This document shows positions 24,508 to 37,000 of a DNA stretch of 64,000 bases, piece by piece; position 1 is the first letter of the stretch; each line of letters opens with the position of its first letter. The DNA is from Verticillium longisporum. Lineage: Eukaryota; Ascomycota; Sordariomycetes; Glomerellales; Plectosphaerellaceae. The notes under the pieces are model-generated. The model saw nothing but the letters and a program-made list of their open reading frames with translations. It did not search any database and was not told where the DNA came from. The DNA is taken from the NCBI GenBank assembly GCA_019188255.1, contig JAETXT010000007.1:2666001-2730000 (forward strand), given 5' to 3'. The position numbers were made by a program, and so were the translations under genes.

Positions 24508-25972
24508 ATGGTTGTCATTGTTGATCTCGAAGACGAGAACGTCGAGTTGACCTTCCAGACACCTGCTCCCCGGCGTGTCTCGGTCGCAAAACCTAATGCG
24601 CCCAGACTCATCATGGATGACGACCTGCATGAACCGAGTACAAGGTCGATCTTCCAAAACTGCATTACTCGAGCCTTTGGACAATATCCGTAAGTCTACT
24701 TCGTCACGCTATGCACAGCGTGCTTTTGATCAGTTTCTTATCGGATTCAATCTGACATGGCATCCTTAGCATCGTCGAATCCGTGGTGCAGCACATCGAC
24801 CTCAACACTCTCGATAGCCTTTCCCGCACCTCCTACCTCATACACGAGGGCTTGATTCAATACCGCTCTAGTTTACTGAAGGCAACGATACGCTGCATCA
24901 ACAGTGAAGAGCCGGTCGACCCTGAGTCGACTCTGCGTTTCCGTGCCAGAGCCGGCAACCACTACTTCGAAACAGACCCCCGTTCTCTGCGTGCCGGTTC
25001 TTACCTTCCATACAATGGCAAGAGCGGTCAATGTGCTCGCGACTTGGTGAGCGAGTGCAGGTTATGCGGCGTCCCAGTTTGCAGAGTACGTTTGATCTTC
25101 CCGAACGTGGCACATACATGCTAAGCTGAGGAACACGCTGACGATCCTGGCAGAACTGCACCATCAAGCGACCTGGTGCCGCTGCTGCCGCTGAGCGTCA
25201 CAGGCGACTCTGCACATCGTGTGTCGATGCGCCAATCGGGGCTTTACTGGGTCCACCAGTCGACCCCGATACACCTCAGGAGGCGGACGAAGTTCAACGA
25301 GAACTCTGCCAGTGTGATGAGAATGCCGGTGTATGGCTGTGCCAGCCCTGTGGCAAAGGCATCCGCGCTTCTGATTCGGACTACAATTGGTAAGTCGACA
25401 GCTGAAATTTCTCATGTTCCATGCTGATGCATCGCAGTGTCTGGAAATGGCGTAGTCACTACGGCGAAGTCCTGGGCGGACTTGGAACGGGCATTGGAGA
25501 CGGCGATCGAGGCGTCATATGCGGTCGGGAAAGCGACTGCGTCGCAGCCAAGGAGGTTGAGCAAGAGTCAGATTGCGATGCCGAAGATGCCCGCGAATCT
25601 TCGCTAGAAACGATTACTCCGCCTGGCACACCCGGATCGTTCTTACACCGCCAGGACAGCAGCAGCAGCGTCAGCTCTCATGAGCGCCAACGGACGCCGT
25701 CACCACTGCAGCTGGGGCCAGGCTATGAGCGACACGAGATCGAGGGCATCGGCGGGGTGGTGAAGAAGAAGCTCGTCCGGATGGTACGGGTGGGTGCTTG
25801 TGTCCCTGAGTGGGAAGACGAGAAGTCCAAACGCAAGATCATGAACAGGGAGCGCAGCCATCAGGTGCGGAGCTTCTGCGGCTGGTGCTACCGGGTGATC
25901 CCCAGCAAAAGTGAGAAGATGGCAGCCAAGTCGGGCCAGGCGACGGGTTTGATGTCGGGCCCCGTGGCATAG
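24508..25972 (+). CDS. Conserved Cys-rich F-box-like protein of ascomycetes
   Basis: Exons 24508-24689, 24770-25085, 25154-25389 and 25438-25972 give 422 residues in one frame (introns of 80, 68 and 48 bp). Residues about 60-90 (IVESVVQHIDLNTLDSLSRT, then LIHEGLIQYRSSLLKATI) resemble the helices of fungal F-box-like proteins. They are followed by a run of cysteine pairs: CARDL, CRLCGVPVCRNC, LCTSC, LCQCDENAGVWLCQPCGKGI and, near the end, FCGWCYRVI. Spacing suggests two or three zinc-binding knuckles. The region between (TPPGTPGS, SSSSVSSHERQRTPSP) is disordered and Ser/Pro-rich. F-box proteins link substrates to SCF ubiquitin ligases; the F-box match is weak, so that role is only a suggestion. 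The Cys pattern is what I would search with. Confidence 0.75.
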
Positions 25973-26456
25973 CGATTCCGGGACCGCTTCCCGCCGCTAC
26001 TCCCCCGGCGCCGGGCAAAACACGAGCCAGAGACTTCGCTTCCTAGTTTTGAAGCATTCCGATGTGGCGTTGCTCAAAGGGAGTTTGGTTGGTTTGTTGG
26101 ATACGGTAATGTGTTGGCTGATTCTATGCGGAGTTCAAAAGTAATACGAGTACATGATGATGAGACGTCCTTCTCACCACAGTAGGTAGTAATAGCTGAC
26201 ACAAATTGCCATAAAGGCACATATGGAACAAAGGCTCTTCCGCTTCGAGCTCCGTCCTATCTTACAGGCCTTTCTTCTCTTGCCTCTCTCTTTCTCTCAT
26301 TCCTCCCCCTTCCTCTATGGAGTGGCCGTGAGTGGTGATACAGCTTGACAACCTCGGACAAAACAGCCGTGGGCAGCCTTTTCCGCCGCCGAGTACCAGA
26401 CCAGGCACGCCTTCCTGTTGGCTATCTCTCTCTCTCTTTCTGTGATTCCCTCGTCA
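25973..26456. other. Convergent 3' flank
   Basis: It lies between the Cys-rich gene and MRPL20. A CT-repeat stretch occurs at 26425-26440. No gene is seen. Confidence 0.6.
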
Positions 26457-27063
26457 TTATAGCTCGCCGCGGAACAGCATGTCCTTCCGCTTCGTCCTCT
26501 CGGTCCTCGCCTTGGTCCGGATGGCACCCCACCGGTTCTTGACGGCGTCAAGCTTCCTCTCGAGCCTCTCGGTGTGCTCCCGCGGGGCGGGGTGCAGATG
26601 GTGATGAAGACCTCGGAGCAGTCAAACTTTTGCGCCAGGCGGTTGACGCTCCACTGGACGGGGTCCTCGGCGCGCAGGCGACGGATCTCGGCGACGTCGT
26701 CCTTGTTGAGGTGGTACCGGGGGTTGCGGGAGCGGACGTTGAGCGCGGGCGGCAGCTTGGCGGCGGCGGCGGCGCGGGAGGAGGGAGCGGCGAAGAGGGA
26801 GGAGAGGTCGGCGTGCTTGCGGCGCGGGTCGGACTTGGGGAGGAACTTGTAGGGGTGTGGTAGATGGATGGCTCGGCGGCCGGCGGGTTGAAGATGATGG
26901 TGTCGCCGCCCTCGGCGGGAGCAAAGGACGGGTGGGGCGCGATGTTGAGGGCGCGTTTTGTGCGCGACCAGGTCTGGTGTGAGCGGCGGGCGACGGTACC
27001 GGCAGGGGAGAGCGTCGTCGTGAGCAGGCTCGCTGCTGGCCGGGCGAGGGTGCGTGCCTCCAT
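26457..27063 (-). CDS. MRPL20: Mitochondrial ribosomal large-subunit protein MRPL20, two apparent frameshifts
   Basis: About 202 residues, intronless, after allowing for two missing bases. An Arg-rich mitochondrial presequence (MEARTLARPAASLLTTTLSP) is followed by GGDTIIFNPPAAEPSIYHTP, YKFLPKSDPRRK, then RYHLNKDDVAEIRRLRAEDP and the C-terminal LDAVKNRWGAIRTKAR...RRGEL-type end, all characteristic of fungal MRP-L20 (mL58). The frame breaks at the G4 run 26852-26855 (ACC CCC TAC expected on the coding strand) and again near 26579-26581 (a G run on the coding strand). The protein is needed for mitochondrial translation, so real inactivation is unlikely. I read both as lost bases in the assembly. 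Confidence 0.88.
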
Positions 27064-29298
27064 CGTCGTGGTGTGTGTCGTACGGCGTGGGCCCCTGAAA
27101 TGAGGGAGAGAGTAGTGCTGGAGGGAGAGTGGGTAGCGGGTCGATGGAGGAATATCGATTGCTGTCGGGAATGGGAATCAATGCCCTGATGAATATTGGT
27201 ACAAAAGGTCACGCCGATTGAGGCGGTGATGCGTAGGCCTAATTGTCGTCCACGGTCACGGGCTGTCGCGTGTGGCTTCGGAGAGCTCTCGAGATCGACT
27301 GGGAGTCGACTGAAGTTTTTCGAGCTCCACACGAATTCGGTTAGGTAAGCGTAGATCACGTGCGGCTGTGCTGGAAAGAAACCCAACTGTCCTGGCCGTG
27401 GTCCGGGCGCCTGCATCGAGCCGTAGTATCGAGACGTGGTGGGGCTCCCTCCACCTGAACGTTAAAAGCTTGACCCCGCCGTCCTGAGCTTCATCTCGGT
27501 CGGTATTAGATCGTCTGAGCTAGGGAGCTGGGACGCGTTGCCCTCGACGTGTGTGTGTGTCCCGATGCTCGAAGGAGGCCGTGAAAATGCTAGTGACGCC
27601 GTTGCTTGTTTCCAACGGGAACCGCTTCTCGAAAAAGTGAAGATTGTCCGTATCTATTCTGGGCCCTGGGTACTCGCAGCTGCTTGCGCAAGCGATGGCA
27701 TTGATTATGCGGATGGGGCCAAACAAGGTAGCCCAATCAGGCTGCGTCATCGGCAGCGATATTGGCAGGGTGAGGTGATCTGCAGCGGGAGGGCCGGCCA
27801 AGACGACCCTTGAATTCAGGGTCGACCGTCTCCTGTTGGGTTTCCTGAAGATAACCAGCAGGAAGAGAGGGGCCGGTGCCATTTAATGCATTCCAACTTG
27901 TCTCTGTGGGTTTTCTAGTTTCTTTCCAGTTGCGCCAGGATGCTGCAATGCTTGCGGCGTCACGGAAGTTGGCTGGCACTTGCGGCTTCGATGTGGCCTC
28001 TCAACAGGCCTGCGAGTTATTTTCTAGAGGAGGGGTTCCGCATTGAGGCAATGGAGGGACCTAGACGGACCGGCTGACCGAATTGATGGCAAGGCAAGGC
28101 AGTGACAGTCTGGTGGGATGCGCAGAAGTCTGCATGAATCACAGACAAAGCTCGGTCTGCCTGAGACCTGGCTCTGAAGGTCAAAATTTAGGTGGGAGCA
28201 GAAGCAAGATGCAAGCTCCAGATCGCTTGCTAGCACAAGGCACCAAGCGCTCAAGGGAGGACCTGGTCGAGGTGCCTGACAGGACATGCCAGGTCACTTA
28301 CAGCAAAACGCGCGCGCTGACGCCCTGACGGCGGCGTGGCCGTGGGGCCTGCCTGGCGCAGGAAGCGTCAAACATTGGACGTTCATGCCGCCGATGACCA
28401 GGCGTGACCAGACAAGCACTTTCCTGGTCCCCCCTTGGCGCTGATCATGGTCGAAGGAGGCGTGCTGTGTGCCCTGTTGCCGACACGAGAATCGGTCTCG
28501 ATACTTCAAGGGTACCTTATCGCTTCGCTGCATCGCTACCCCGCTCGAGGTCACCTGTAGGTGCTGGTGCCAGGTTTGGCTGGCCATGGGCCATCCTGGC
28601 CAACTTGCCTCCCTCCAACCAGTCACGGCCCGGTCGTGCCCACCACCCGTATGGAGGTGCCCAAGTGCCTGCCTTGTTGCGTCACACGCTCCTCTTCCCT
28701 CGGGCTCCTTGCGTTGATACTTTGGCCATGGTAATGCGCTTCTGCCCCCTTCTGTCCTCCTCTGCACGCGCTTTCTCCTGCATTGCATCCCGTCCTCAGC
28801 AATAAGAGTAACGAGATCCCCGTGGATACGAGACTGGACCGCCTCTACCTCTCCCGCTCTCCCAAAGTCCTTCACCTGGTCTGAGCCCCTACCACCACTG
28901 CCGCCAAGACCAACTCACTGCAAGACCTCACTGCCACATCCATCACAACGACCGCCCAAGCTCACGTACCATCTCGTCGTGCTCTCGTGTAAGTTTTCAT
29001 TTGAATGCGCTCAGCGTCTCAGTCCAGCGCCCAGAGCACTCGTCCGATCATGCGCCTACGGCTATTCGCTTCGCCATGGGGCTGTTAGCTGTATTGCCCG
29101 ATACACCCCTGCCTACCCATACCATCTCTCTTTCTTTCCATGCCTCCCACTAGCCGCTCGACGACCCCAATGCTGGGGCGCCCTGGCGCACCTGTAGAGT
29201 TTTGACTTATAAACCAGCTGACCCTGACGAAACCAGGCCGAAACCTCCTTGCCGCTTCGTCCTTTTCCACTCGAGCGATCAAAAGTCCGATTGACAAA
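27064..29298. other. Intergenic, upstream of MRPL20 and of the Ser-rich gene
   Basis: No gene was recognised in 27.1-28.8 kb. CT/CA-rich sequence from about 28800 looks like the leader of the next gene. A plausible 5' UTR intron runs 28989-29236 (GTAAGT donor, CTGAC branch point and CCAG acceptor). Confidence 0.5.
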
Positions 29299-30395
29299 AT
29301 GAGCCTATATACCGACACGACGCAATCCATCGACCAACAGGGGAAAGTTAATGCGACTCCTCGGTTGACGAGCAGGACGGGCAACGAAAGCGATGCAACA
29401 CCACGGGTCGACGCTCAGCTGGACACCAATCAAAAAGACGACGGAACCAGGAAGAGGTCATTATTCAGTTTTGGCAAGAAGAAGAAGGAACAGCTCGGCG
29501 CATCTGAGAAGGCTACTGCTGGCACCATCCCACCCGCTCTACGTAGCGAAACGTCAAACATGTCCACAACCACCACTCGATCAGCGGTGTCTACAGCCCC
29601 TACCGACCAAGCATTCGCCGCCCCAGTCTCTCCTGGTCGGGGTCTCTCCAGCTCGCCAAGGTTAGCATCTCCAGCTGGCTCGCAGATTTTTGAGCGTGAC
29701 GTCGATACCATGGAGATCCTTCCGCAGTCCCCCGCCAATGCTGCCATTCCCTCGCATATTCGAACCGAGAACCACATTCCGCCCGTTCTCGATGCTTCGT
29801 CGGAAGCCATCACCGATACCCGCCTTGACCCTGATAGTGTCGAGATCATCACGCATGCCCAACACCTGCCTGCCTCGGTCACGGTAACTGGCGGTCCTCA
29901 GTCCATTCAGCCCTCGCTGGAGCAGCTGGCGGCATCTTGGGCGGAAGAGTTCGGATCTACCGGGGACCGGGAGCTAGACGGCGCCTCAATCTACAATCCT
30001 CTCGACAATGCCGATGTTCGCAGACTGAGCTTCATCTCCTTTGCGGACGTGGTACAAGCCGAGCACGCGGGTGCGCCCAATGCCTCGCGGGACTCTGTCA
30101 CCATCGCCGGACTCACTTCCCTCTCTGCCAATCGTTCGCCGTCGCCTGTCTTGTCGCCCATGTCATCGCCAGGCGAGGTCGGTACTTCGCCCCCACTAGC
30201 AACCCCGGCTCAATCAAAGGGTTCGAATTGTCGCCCAAACGAAAGCCAGTCGGCAGCCCCATCCCGTCTCAGCACGCTGGCAACGGCGACCTCAATGTTG
30301 AAACCATGACGCAGGCACTCCGGCGCACCGCGAGCAGTGACCTGAGCGGCGCTCGCAGCCTTCCGATTAGTCCGATAGAAGGACCCTCACGATGA
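29299..30395 (+). CDS. Ser-rich conserved fungal protein of unknown function, one apparent frameshift
   Basis: About 365 residues if one base is restored. The start ATG at 29299 follows the CT-rich leader. An early basic block (KRSLFSFGKKKKEQ) could act in nuclear or membrane targeting. Most of the protein is disordered, Ser/Pro/Thr-rich. Two ordered islands stand out: LEQLAASWAEEFGSTGDREL and NADVRRLSFISFADVVQAEH, where RRLSF fits a basophilic kinase site. The C-terminus reads NVETMTQALRRTASSDLSGA, a second RRTAS site. The frame breaks at the C5 run 30190-30194 (TCG CCC CCC ACT expected). I recognise no catalytic domain; a scaffold or signalling target is only a guess. Confidence 0.72.
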
Positions 30396-33300
30396 TTGTA
30401 GTCAACAAGACACATTATCCCCATGAACCCCTTCTACGACTTATCTTATGAACAAACAAACATACCTTGCAACTTGGGGATGCTTGAGAGTTGCACATTA
30501 CGATCCGATACGAGATACCAAACGGCGGCGAATATTCATTTCTCCGCAGCAATGTCCTGCCTTGGCTTGATTTGATTCTTCATTTCTGTGAACAGGCGTA
30601 CGCGGCTGCAAAGACGCTGGAGACACTTGGAATCCCAGCGAGACTAGGGATTGGAGGCTATGGCCGATGTGGCGATCAGGCCTGGGATTTTTTCTCTTCT
30701 TATTCTTTCACAAATTTCGGTGGTTTTCCCCGGAGGCCGGAGGGTACGGTATATGCTACGGCGTCTTGAACTAGGATCGGAACGGCCCCAATACTCATTT
30801 CCGCATATGATTATTTTCTCCCTCGTTCCGAGACTAGGTGATTGTAAAGTACTGTCGTGATTTACACGGTAAGCATCAAGGGGTTTCGCTTGATGACAGG
30901 CTAAATTGCTCTGGTTGCAACTCCGAAATCACCACGCAAAGCGGTCATCAGCTTGCATTGGTGATTTCGTCAGCCGCATCTTCACGCCATGGGGACACTG
31001 GATCTATTTCACTCGACGAACGCCAACGGGGCGTGGATCTGAATCTTGCTTGCTGCTAAAGACGATCGGCAGTCTGAGCGAAGCGAGCAAGTGTCTCAAG
31101 CAGTGCTTCGTTACCCACCACCTTTTTGACGAGGAGGATCGTGAGATGAGGCGACAGGAGCTTACCCACTGTGAGATCTGCCAGTGGCGTCGGATGAGAC
31201 ACTCAACTTGGAGGGCTCGAAGGACGGGACTGATCCACAAAGTGGATAGCTCTTGCACACGGTGAATGGGGCGGGTAGCTGTACAGATGAGACAAAACGC
31301 GACGGTGAAGCCCCCCCGTCCCCAGTGCTGGTGAGAGGCGAGACATCGGAGACCAAATTCCTGGCTCGTGTGCCTGGCGGTCATTCAGGCACACGAGTCT
31401 TGGTCGTCAGCAAGCTGGGGGCGGCATGCATGGGACGAAGGAGGACGGGGAAGGATCAGATGGATGGGGGGGAAGCTGTGTGTGACCCAGCCGTGCCTGC
31501 TGCTAGTTTGCTAGTTTGCTAGCGCTGTGCCCTTGATGTGCATGCGCTGTATGTGCTTTTGGGTGTTCTCTGGGTCAGGGAATGAGGTGACCTGGTGGCT
31601 GGATATCGGGAATGACTGGCGAGGTTTGCCCGTGGGAACGGGGGCGAGAGTCTGTGTGTGATGGGGTCCCGGGGGATTGAAAGTGAAAGATTGAACGGTT
31701 CCCGAGCCCTGGTTTTGGAGGTCTCATGGCCAGGGGGTTTGGTATCGCCCCCGGTGCCCCGGGGAATGGGGGTACAGTTGGCTCAGCCATCAGTAGAGAA
31801 AGTGCCACTTGCCTGCCCCGGAACGGATGACGGACGATGGAATGGCGGCTTTCGGGTTCTCCAATCTAACCTATCCATGATGATGGATCTTTCTGCCAGC
31901 TGCTCCTCGGAAGAGCAACAATGGCCTGCTGGTCCTTGGACGTGGGGCTGACGTGTGTGACTTGATCGGTGGGCCTCACGAAGCCCGAAGTGTGTGTGCG
32001 CAGCGTTTCTTCTTCTCAGCTGTTTCTCCTCTGACGCGGCACGCCCCATGCTGGTGACGGGAAAGAGGAAGGGGGCGGCGGCGGCGTTCTGGATTTTTGA
32101 GGCGTCCAGGCGAAGTGCTAGATTGAAGAGAAAGATCGCCGTTCGGTTTGCTATGTACTGTTGTCCGGAGTTCATGTCCGCGAAGGATATTGAAGGCTCT
32201 TGGTACATGCCTCCACCCTCCTCCACTGCTGACCCCTGAGACCAGGCCCACGGTGCAGAAAGTCATCATCCCTGATGCTGCGAGTGATAGGTCCCTGGCA
32301 AGCCGACGTCGACATGCTGTTCAGAGGTATCTTTTTTTTTTTCAACCGAGTATTGTGGCGGGTGGCATCGTGGCATCTACTGTAGCATCCATTTGGGGGT
32401 CCTGCACTGAGTCGGTAGTGAAGGGTCCGGTGCGCCAAGTTGTCCAGAGGCCTGGGTAAGGAGGCCGAGGGAACAAGGGTAGGGCCGGGGATGGAGCCGA
32501 CGGATGAGACTTGGAGAACAACAGAAGAAAGCATTCTTCTCGAAGCTGAAGTGTGCTTGCGCTTGTGCTTGTGCTTGTGCTTGTGCTTTTCCAACACGGC
32601 GAGCTGGCAGCTGTTTCTGGGGCTGGTCGTGGCTGCGGCCAGCGCAAGTGTCGTGTCACTTTGTCGACTTGTCGTATCAGTTCAGTTGAGTTCGACTGAA
32701 CGGCACGACTGCCGAGTGCAAGTATTTCTGGAACGGATCAGTCTGTCGGACTTGATGCCAAGGCTGGAGACCTTTGGAGGCTTGGAGGGGGGCCTGAGTC
32801 TTGGCTGTAACCCTGCATCCACATCATCCCACCTGACGAGGTGCCAATTTTTTTTCTTCCATTGTTTCCTGTTCCTGCGGTGGTGTCGGCCATCCTGCTT
32901 GCCTGGTCTGATTTGCCTACTCCTTCCTTCCCCAAATTCCGAGGGACCCCCGCCCGAACAGTCGGGCAGGCGCCCCTGTCGACCTTGAGTGGCCTGGCCG
33001 GCGCCCGTCCACACATCTCGAGGTGCCTTAGGTAGGCGCCCCCCCCTCCTGCCCCTCTCTAGTGACCAGCCAGGGCAGGTTTTCGCACCTACCTAATCCC
33101 GGGCACGTAGCAGTACCCTGCCGCTGCCTTACCTTAGTGCTCATGAAGTGCTGCCATGGCCCCCTCCCCGGCTGCCATGCCATGACCGCTACCGCTACTG
33201 GCGACTAACGCTGTTGGTGCCATCATTAGTACCTCCGCAGCCGTGATCTCAACCGCTCTCGCCGCCACCGGATCCATCTCCCTGTCCATTTCTCTCAACC

Positions 33301-34073
33301 TCCTCTTCCAGGTCTACTTATGCCAGAAGATTTCTTCCCGAACATACGGAACACTGACCGAGCTGAAGTCCTGACCGACTCATTTTATCATCACCAGGCC
33401 GCTCTTGTTAGCTAATTGCACGGTGGTTTTGCATCTGCGTTGCTAAGCATCGCGCGAGTATCTTCCTAGGTCGTGGCCTAGGGACCGGGACGACCCTCCC
33501 CTCCTCCCCTCCAACACCCTTGCTCTGCACGACCAAGACGAGGTCCGAGCGACTCGAGAGCAACCTACCACACCACTTCCAAGCTACCTACCTAGGCATT
33601 GCTTTACTTGTTTGTCTATTGCCTACGGGAACCCAGGCTGGCTTCATCACAACATTGGCAACTGTTTCTCATCCTACACCTTGCCTACCTACCTTGCCCA
33701 GAGGGGGATAGAGAAACGTCCAGCCAACCTTGAAAACCAGAAGGCCACCACAGCTCACTTCCTCTCTGGCGTCGCTTTGCCCGCCCTCACCAACAACCTC
33801 GACGACGCCATTGCTGGCTCTGTCCACCCTCTGCAACGACGCCGTCAGCTTTGCGACACCTGCTCTCTGGGAAACAGAAGTAGCACCGAGCCAAAACCCG
33901 ATCAGCCTTCCTTTGCGCAGCCGAACTCGGCCTCTCGAATGTCCTCTGACTAGTACTATGCTCCAGTTCGCGCGAAACAGGGCCGAGGTACCTTTCAACC
34001 TGGAATAATATCGGCTTTCCGAATTGCAGACCACTACCATCTGTTCGAGACCTCCCACCAGCGCGCCCTGCCG
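30396..34073. other. 3.7-kb region without recognised genes
   Basis: Frames on both strands are short and lack domains. It holds a GCTTGT hexamer microsatellite at 32555-32589, a CTAGTTTG triplet repeat near 31504-31521, and TACCTA-type boxes at 33019-33035, 33088-33098 and 33584-33596. The stretch from about 33500 is CA/CT-rich and is probably the long leader or promoter of the RasGAP gene. Confidence 0.45.
32555..32589 (+). repeat. GCTTGT hexanucleotide microsatellite
   Basis: Six near-perfect units (one GCTTGC, four GCTTGT, a partial) in intergenic DNA. Confidence 0.9.
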
Positions 34074-37000
34074 ATGCCGTCAAGCAATGGCATGACGCTT
34101 CTGCCTCCAGACATGGACGGACGACCTTTCCACCCGACCAACCCAGGCACCCACAATCCCACCCCGCCTCTGGAATGGCCCCAGAACACCCCTCTCGACG
34201 CACACCGTGACCCAACCCCGTCTCGCGGCCTCGAACGCCTCTCCACCAGCAACCTGCGCACAGCTTTCCGCACCACCGTCTCCTCCCATAACACCATCCG
34301 CGCAGTGACGCCCGAGTTCTCGAGCCGAGAGGAAAGCGCGCATGCCAACGCCCACGCTCACACCCACGCCCACCACGCCCACAATCACCACGATCACGCA
34401 TCTGCCGTCCCAGCTCTCCCCGCCCGAACGCAACTCGGCTCCACCTCGCCTCAGAGCTCCCCGCGCTCCATTCCACGCCCGGGAGACATGGCCAGACGCC
34501 AGGGCGTCGTGTTCAACGACACATTCGGCGCGTCCTACGACAGTAACTCGTCGAGCCCGCCACCCCCGCGACAAACGAGCGGTAGCTTCCGCCCGCGTAC
34601 CCATACCATGGATGGCGCCTTTCGACAGCAGTATGCGGCAGCGTCATCTGCAGAGGGACGCCATCGGGTCGGCTCGTTCTCTTCCTCTGGCTCGCAAGCT
34701 GTCTTTGACGACAATCGACCACCGCCACCCCTCCCGATCGAGTCGATGGGATACCCCTCCATATCGCAAACAAGACCGCCAGAAATAATCACGACAACAG
34801 GAAAGGAGAAGAAGGGATCGAGCAGGCGCCTTATCAAGCGCCAGTCTTCCCGACCGACATCGCCGCAAATAACCACCCCTTCCGTGGACTCGCTGCCGAT
34901 ACCGGTCCCAACAGATGACGCGAACAAGGTCCTTCTTCTCATGAAGACGCTATGCGGTCGCATGCGCGGCGAAATTGAGTTCCAGACAGACCCCTCATCA
35001 CCATGGCAGAATGGCATTGGATATATCGACGAGGAGAAAGGGTCGCTCATGTTCGACTCCGGCCGTAACGGACCTTTCCACAACACACTCATACAAGACC
35101 TTCGAGGCTGCCGAATCACGCCCATGGACTTTACGCAGCCTGAGCGGCGGTGTCTACAGATTCTGTCCACGTCACCCAACCAGGTGTCAGTGGAGCTGCT
35201 GATACACCCAACGCTGGCTGATGAGCGGGATTTGTGGTTGGCCGCCTTGCTTTGTTGGCAGCAGCTCAGACCCCCAAAGGTTAAATTGTCTAATGGGAGC
35301 ACCAATACGACACCAACGTCGGTTCGACCGCCATTGCGATCTCGCGGATCTGATGGCGCCGCCCCCAAGTCTACCAATTTCATCAAAGTCGGCCAGGTCA
35401 GGCTGTGGGACAAGGGCTTGGCGACATCACCCCGAGCGATCGTGAAGAGGCCGTCGACGCGTGATCTGCGGTCCCAGACGATATCCTGGAGGCTTGTATC
35501 GTGCCTGCTTCAGGAGAACGGTGAGATCAGGCTCACTACCAATGATGGAGACTCGGTCATTGCCGTGGTTGAACTGTCACAACTTTCGCGGTGCGCCATC
35601 CAGCAACTCCATAAGTCGGTGCTCGACGAGGAGTATTGCATCGCCATATTCCCACATTACTCAACCATTTCGACACAGTTGTCCATCTTCCGCCCGGTCT
35701 ACATGGCATTCGAGAATCGCTTACTCTTTGAAGTTTGGTTTGTGCTGCTGCGTGCCTTCGCGCTCCCCGACATCTATCGCCTAGACTCGCCCGGAACTGA
35801 ACAGGTTCTCGAGATTGTGGACTTGGAAGCGGACTGGCCGGGCGAGATTTTCCGAGTAGAGAAGACCATCACGGTCCGCGTCACTGAGGCAAAGTTGAAG
35901 CAGAAGCTGGGATCCCCAGAGTTGCCCCCGCACGACCGCCACTCCAAGACTGAAAGCGATCCGCTCGTCGGGAACTATCTTGCAGAGGTCATCCTCGATG
36001 GAGAGGTTCGAGCGCGCACCCCACTGAAGTCGGGCACCAAAAATCCATACTGGAGGGAAGAGTACCAGTTCATCGACCTTCCTGCAGCACTGCCCTTCTT
36101 GTCTATCATTTTGAAGCGTGTCGATGGCAACCTGGACATGTTGTACCCGCAACTTCAGCCATCGGCCAATGTGTCCAAGATTGGAAACTTGTCTGAAGCT
36201 CTATGCGGCGCCGTCGATATACCTTTGGATCTCATCGATTCGGGGAAGGATCTTGAGCGCTGGTTCGAGGTGCTCGATGTGCGGCAGCACATTGTAGGGA
36301 CCATGCTGGTCAAGGTCCACTACGAAGAGCTCGTGGTCCTGCATTCAAATGAGTACCAGGCTCTCTCAAACCTGCTGCATAGCTTCCCATCGGGCCTGAC
36401 CACCCAGATTGCGCATGCCCTCCCTGGCCAGCTACGGAAATTGTCGGAGATTTTCCTCAACATATTCCAAGTCTCGGGCCAGGCGAATGACTGGCTGCAG
36501 ACACTAGTTGAAGACGAGATAGACGGTGTTGGTAGCCAAGCGCAGATGACAAAGTACCGTTTCAGCAGCCGCCTCAAGTCCAACGAGTCTCTGGAGTCTG
36601 CAAGCGACCGTGAGCAGCTGGTGCGCGAAACAGGCAAATCGCTCGCTGGTGAGGCCAATCTGCTTTTCAGGGGCAACACGCTTTTCACTCAGGCGCTTGA
36701 GTTTCACATGAGGCGATCCGGAAAAGAATACCTTGAGACCATACTGCAGGCCAAAATCAGCGAAATCAACGAGATGAACCCGAATTGCGAGGTGGATCCC
36801 AGCAAACTGAAGCCTGGCGAAGATTTGGCCCAAAATTGGAACCGCCTGCTACAGGCAGCCACCGAGGTTTGGCAGTGCATTGCAAAGGAGCCTACGAAAT
36901 GTCCTTCGGAGCTGCGGTCGATTCTCAAGTACGTCCGCGCTGTAGCAGAAGACCGATATGGCGACTGGCTACGGACAGTCACCTACACCAGTGTTTCTGG

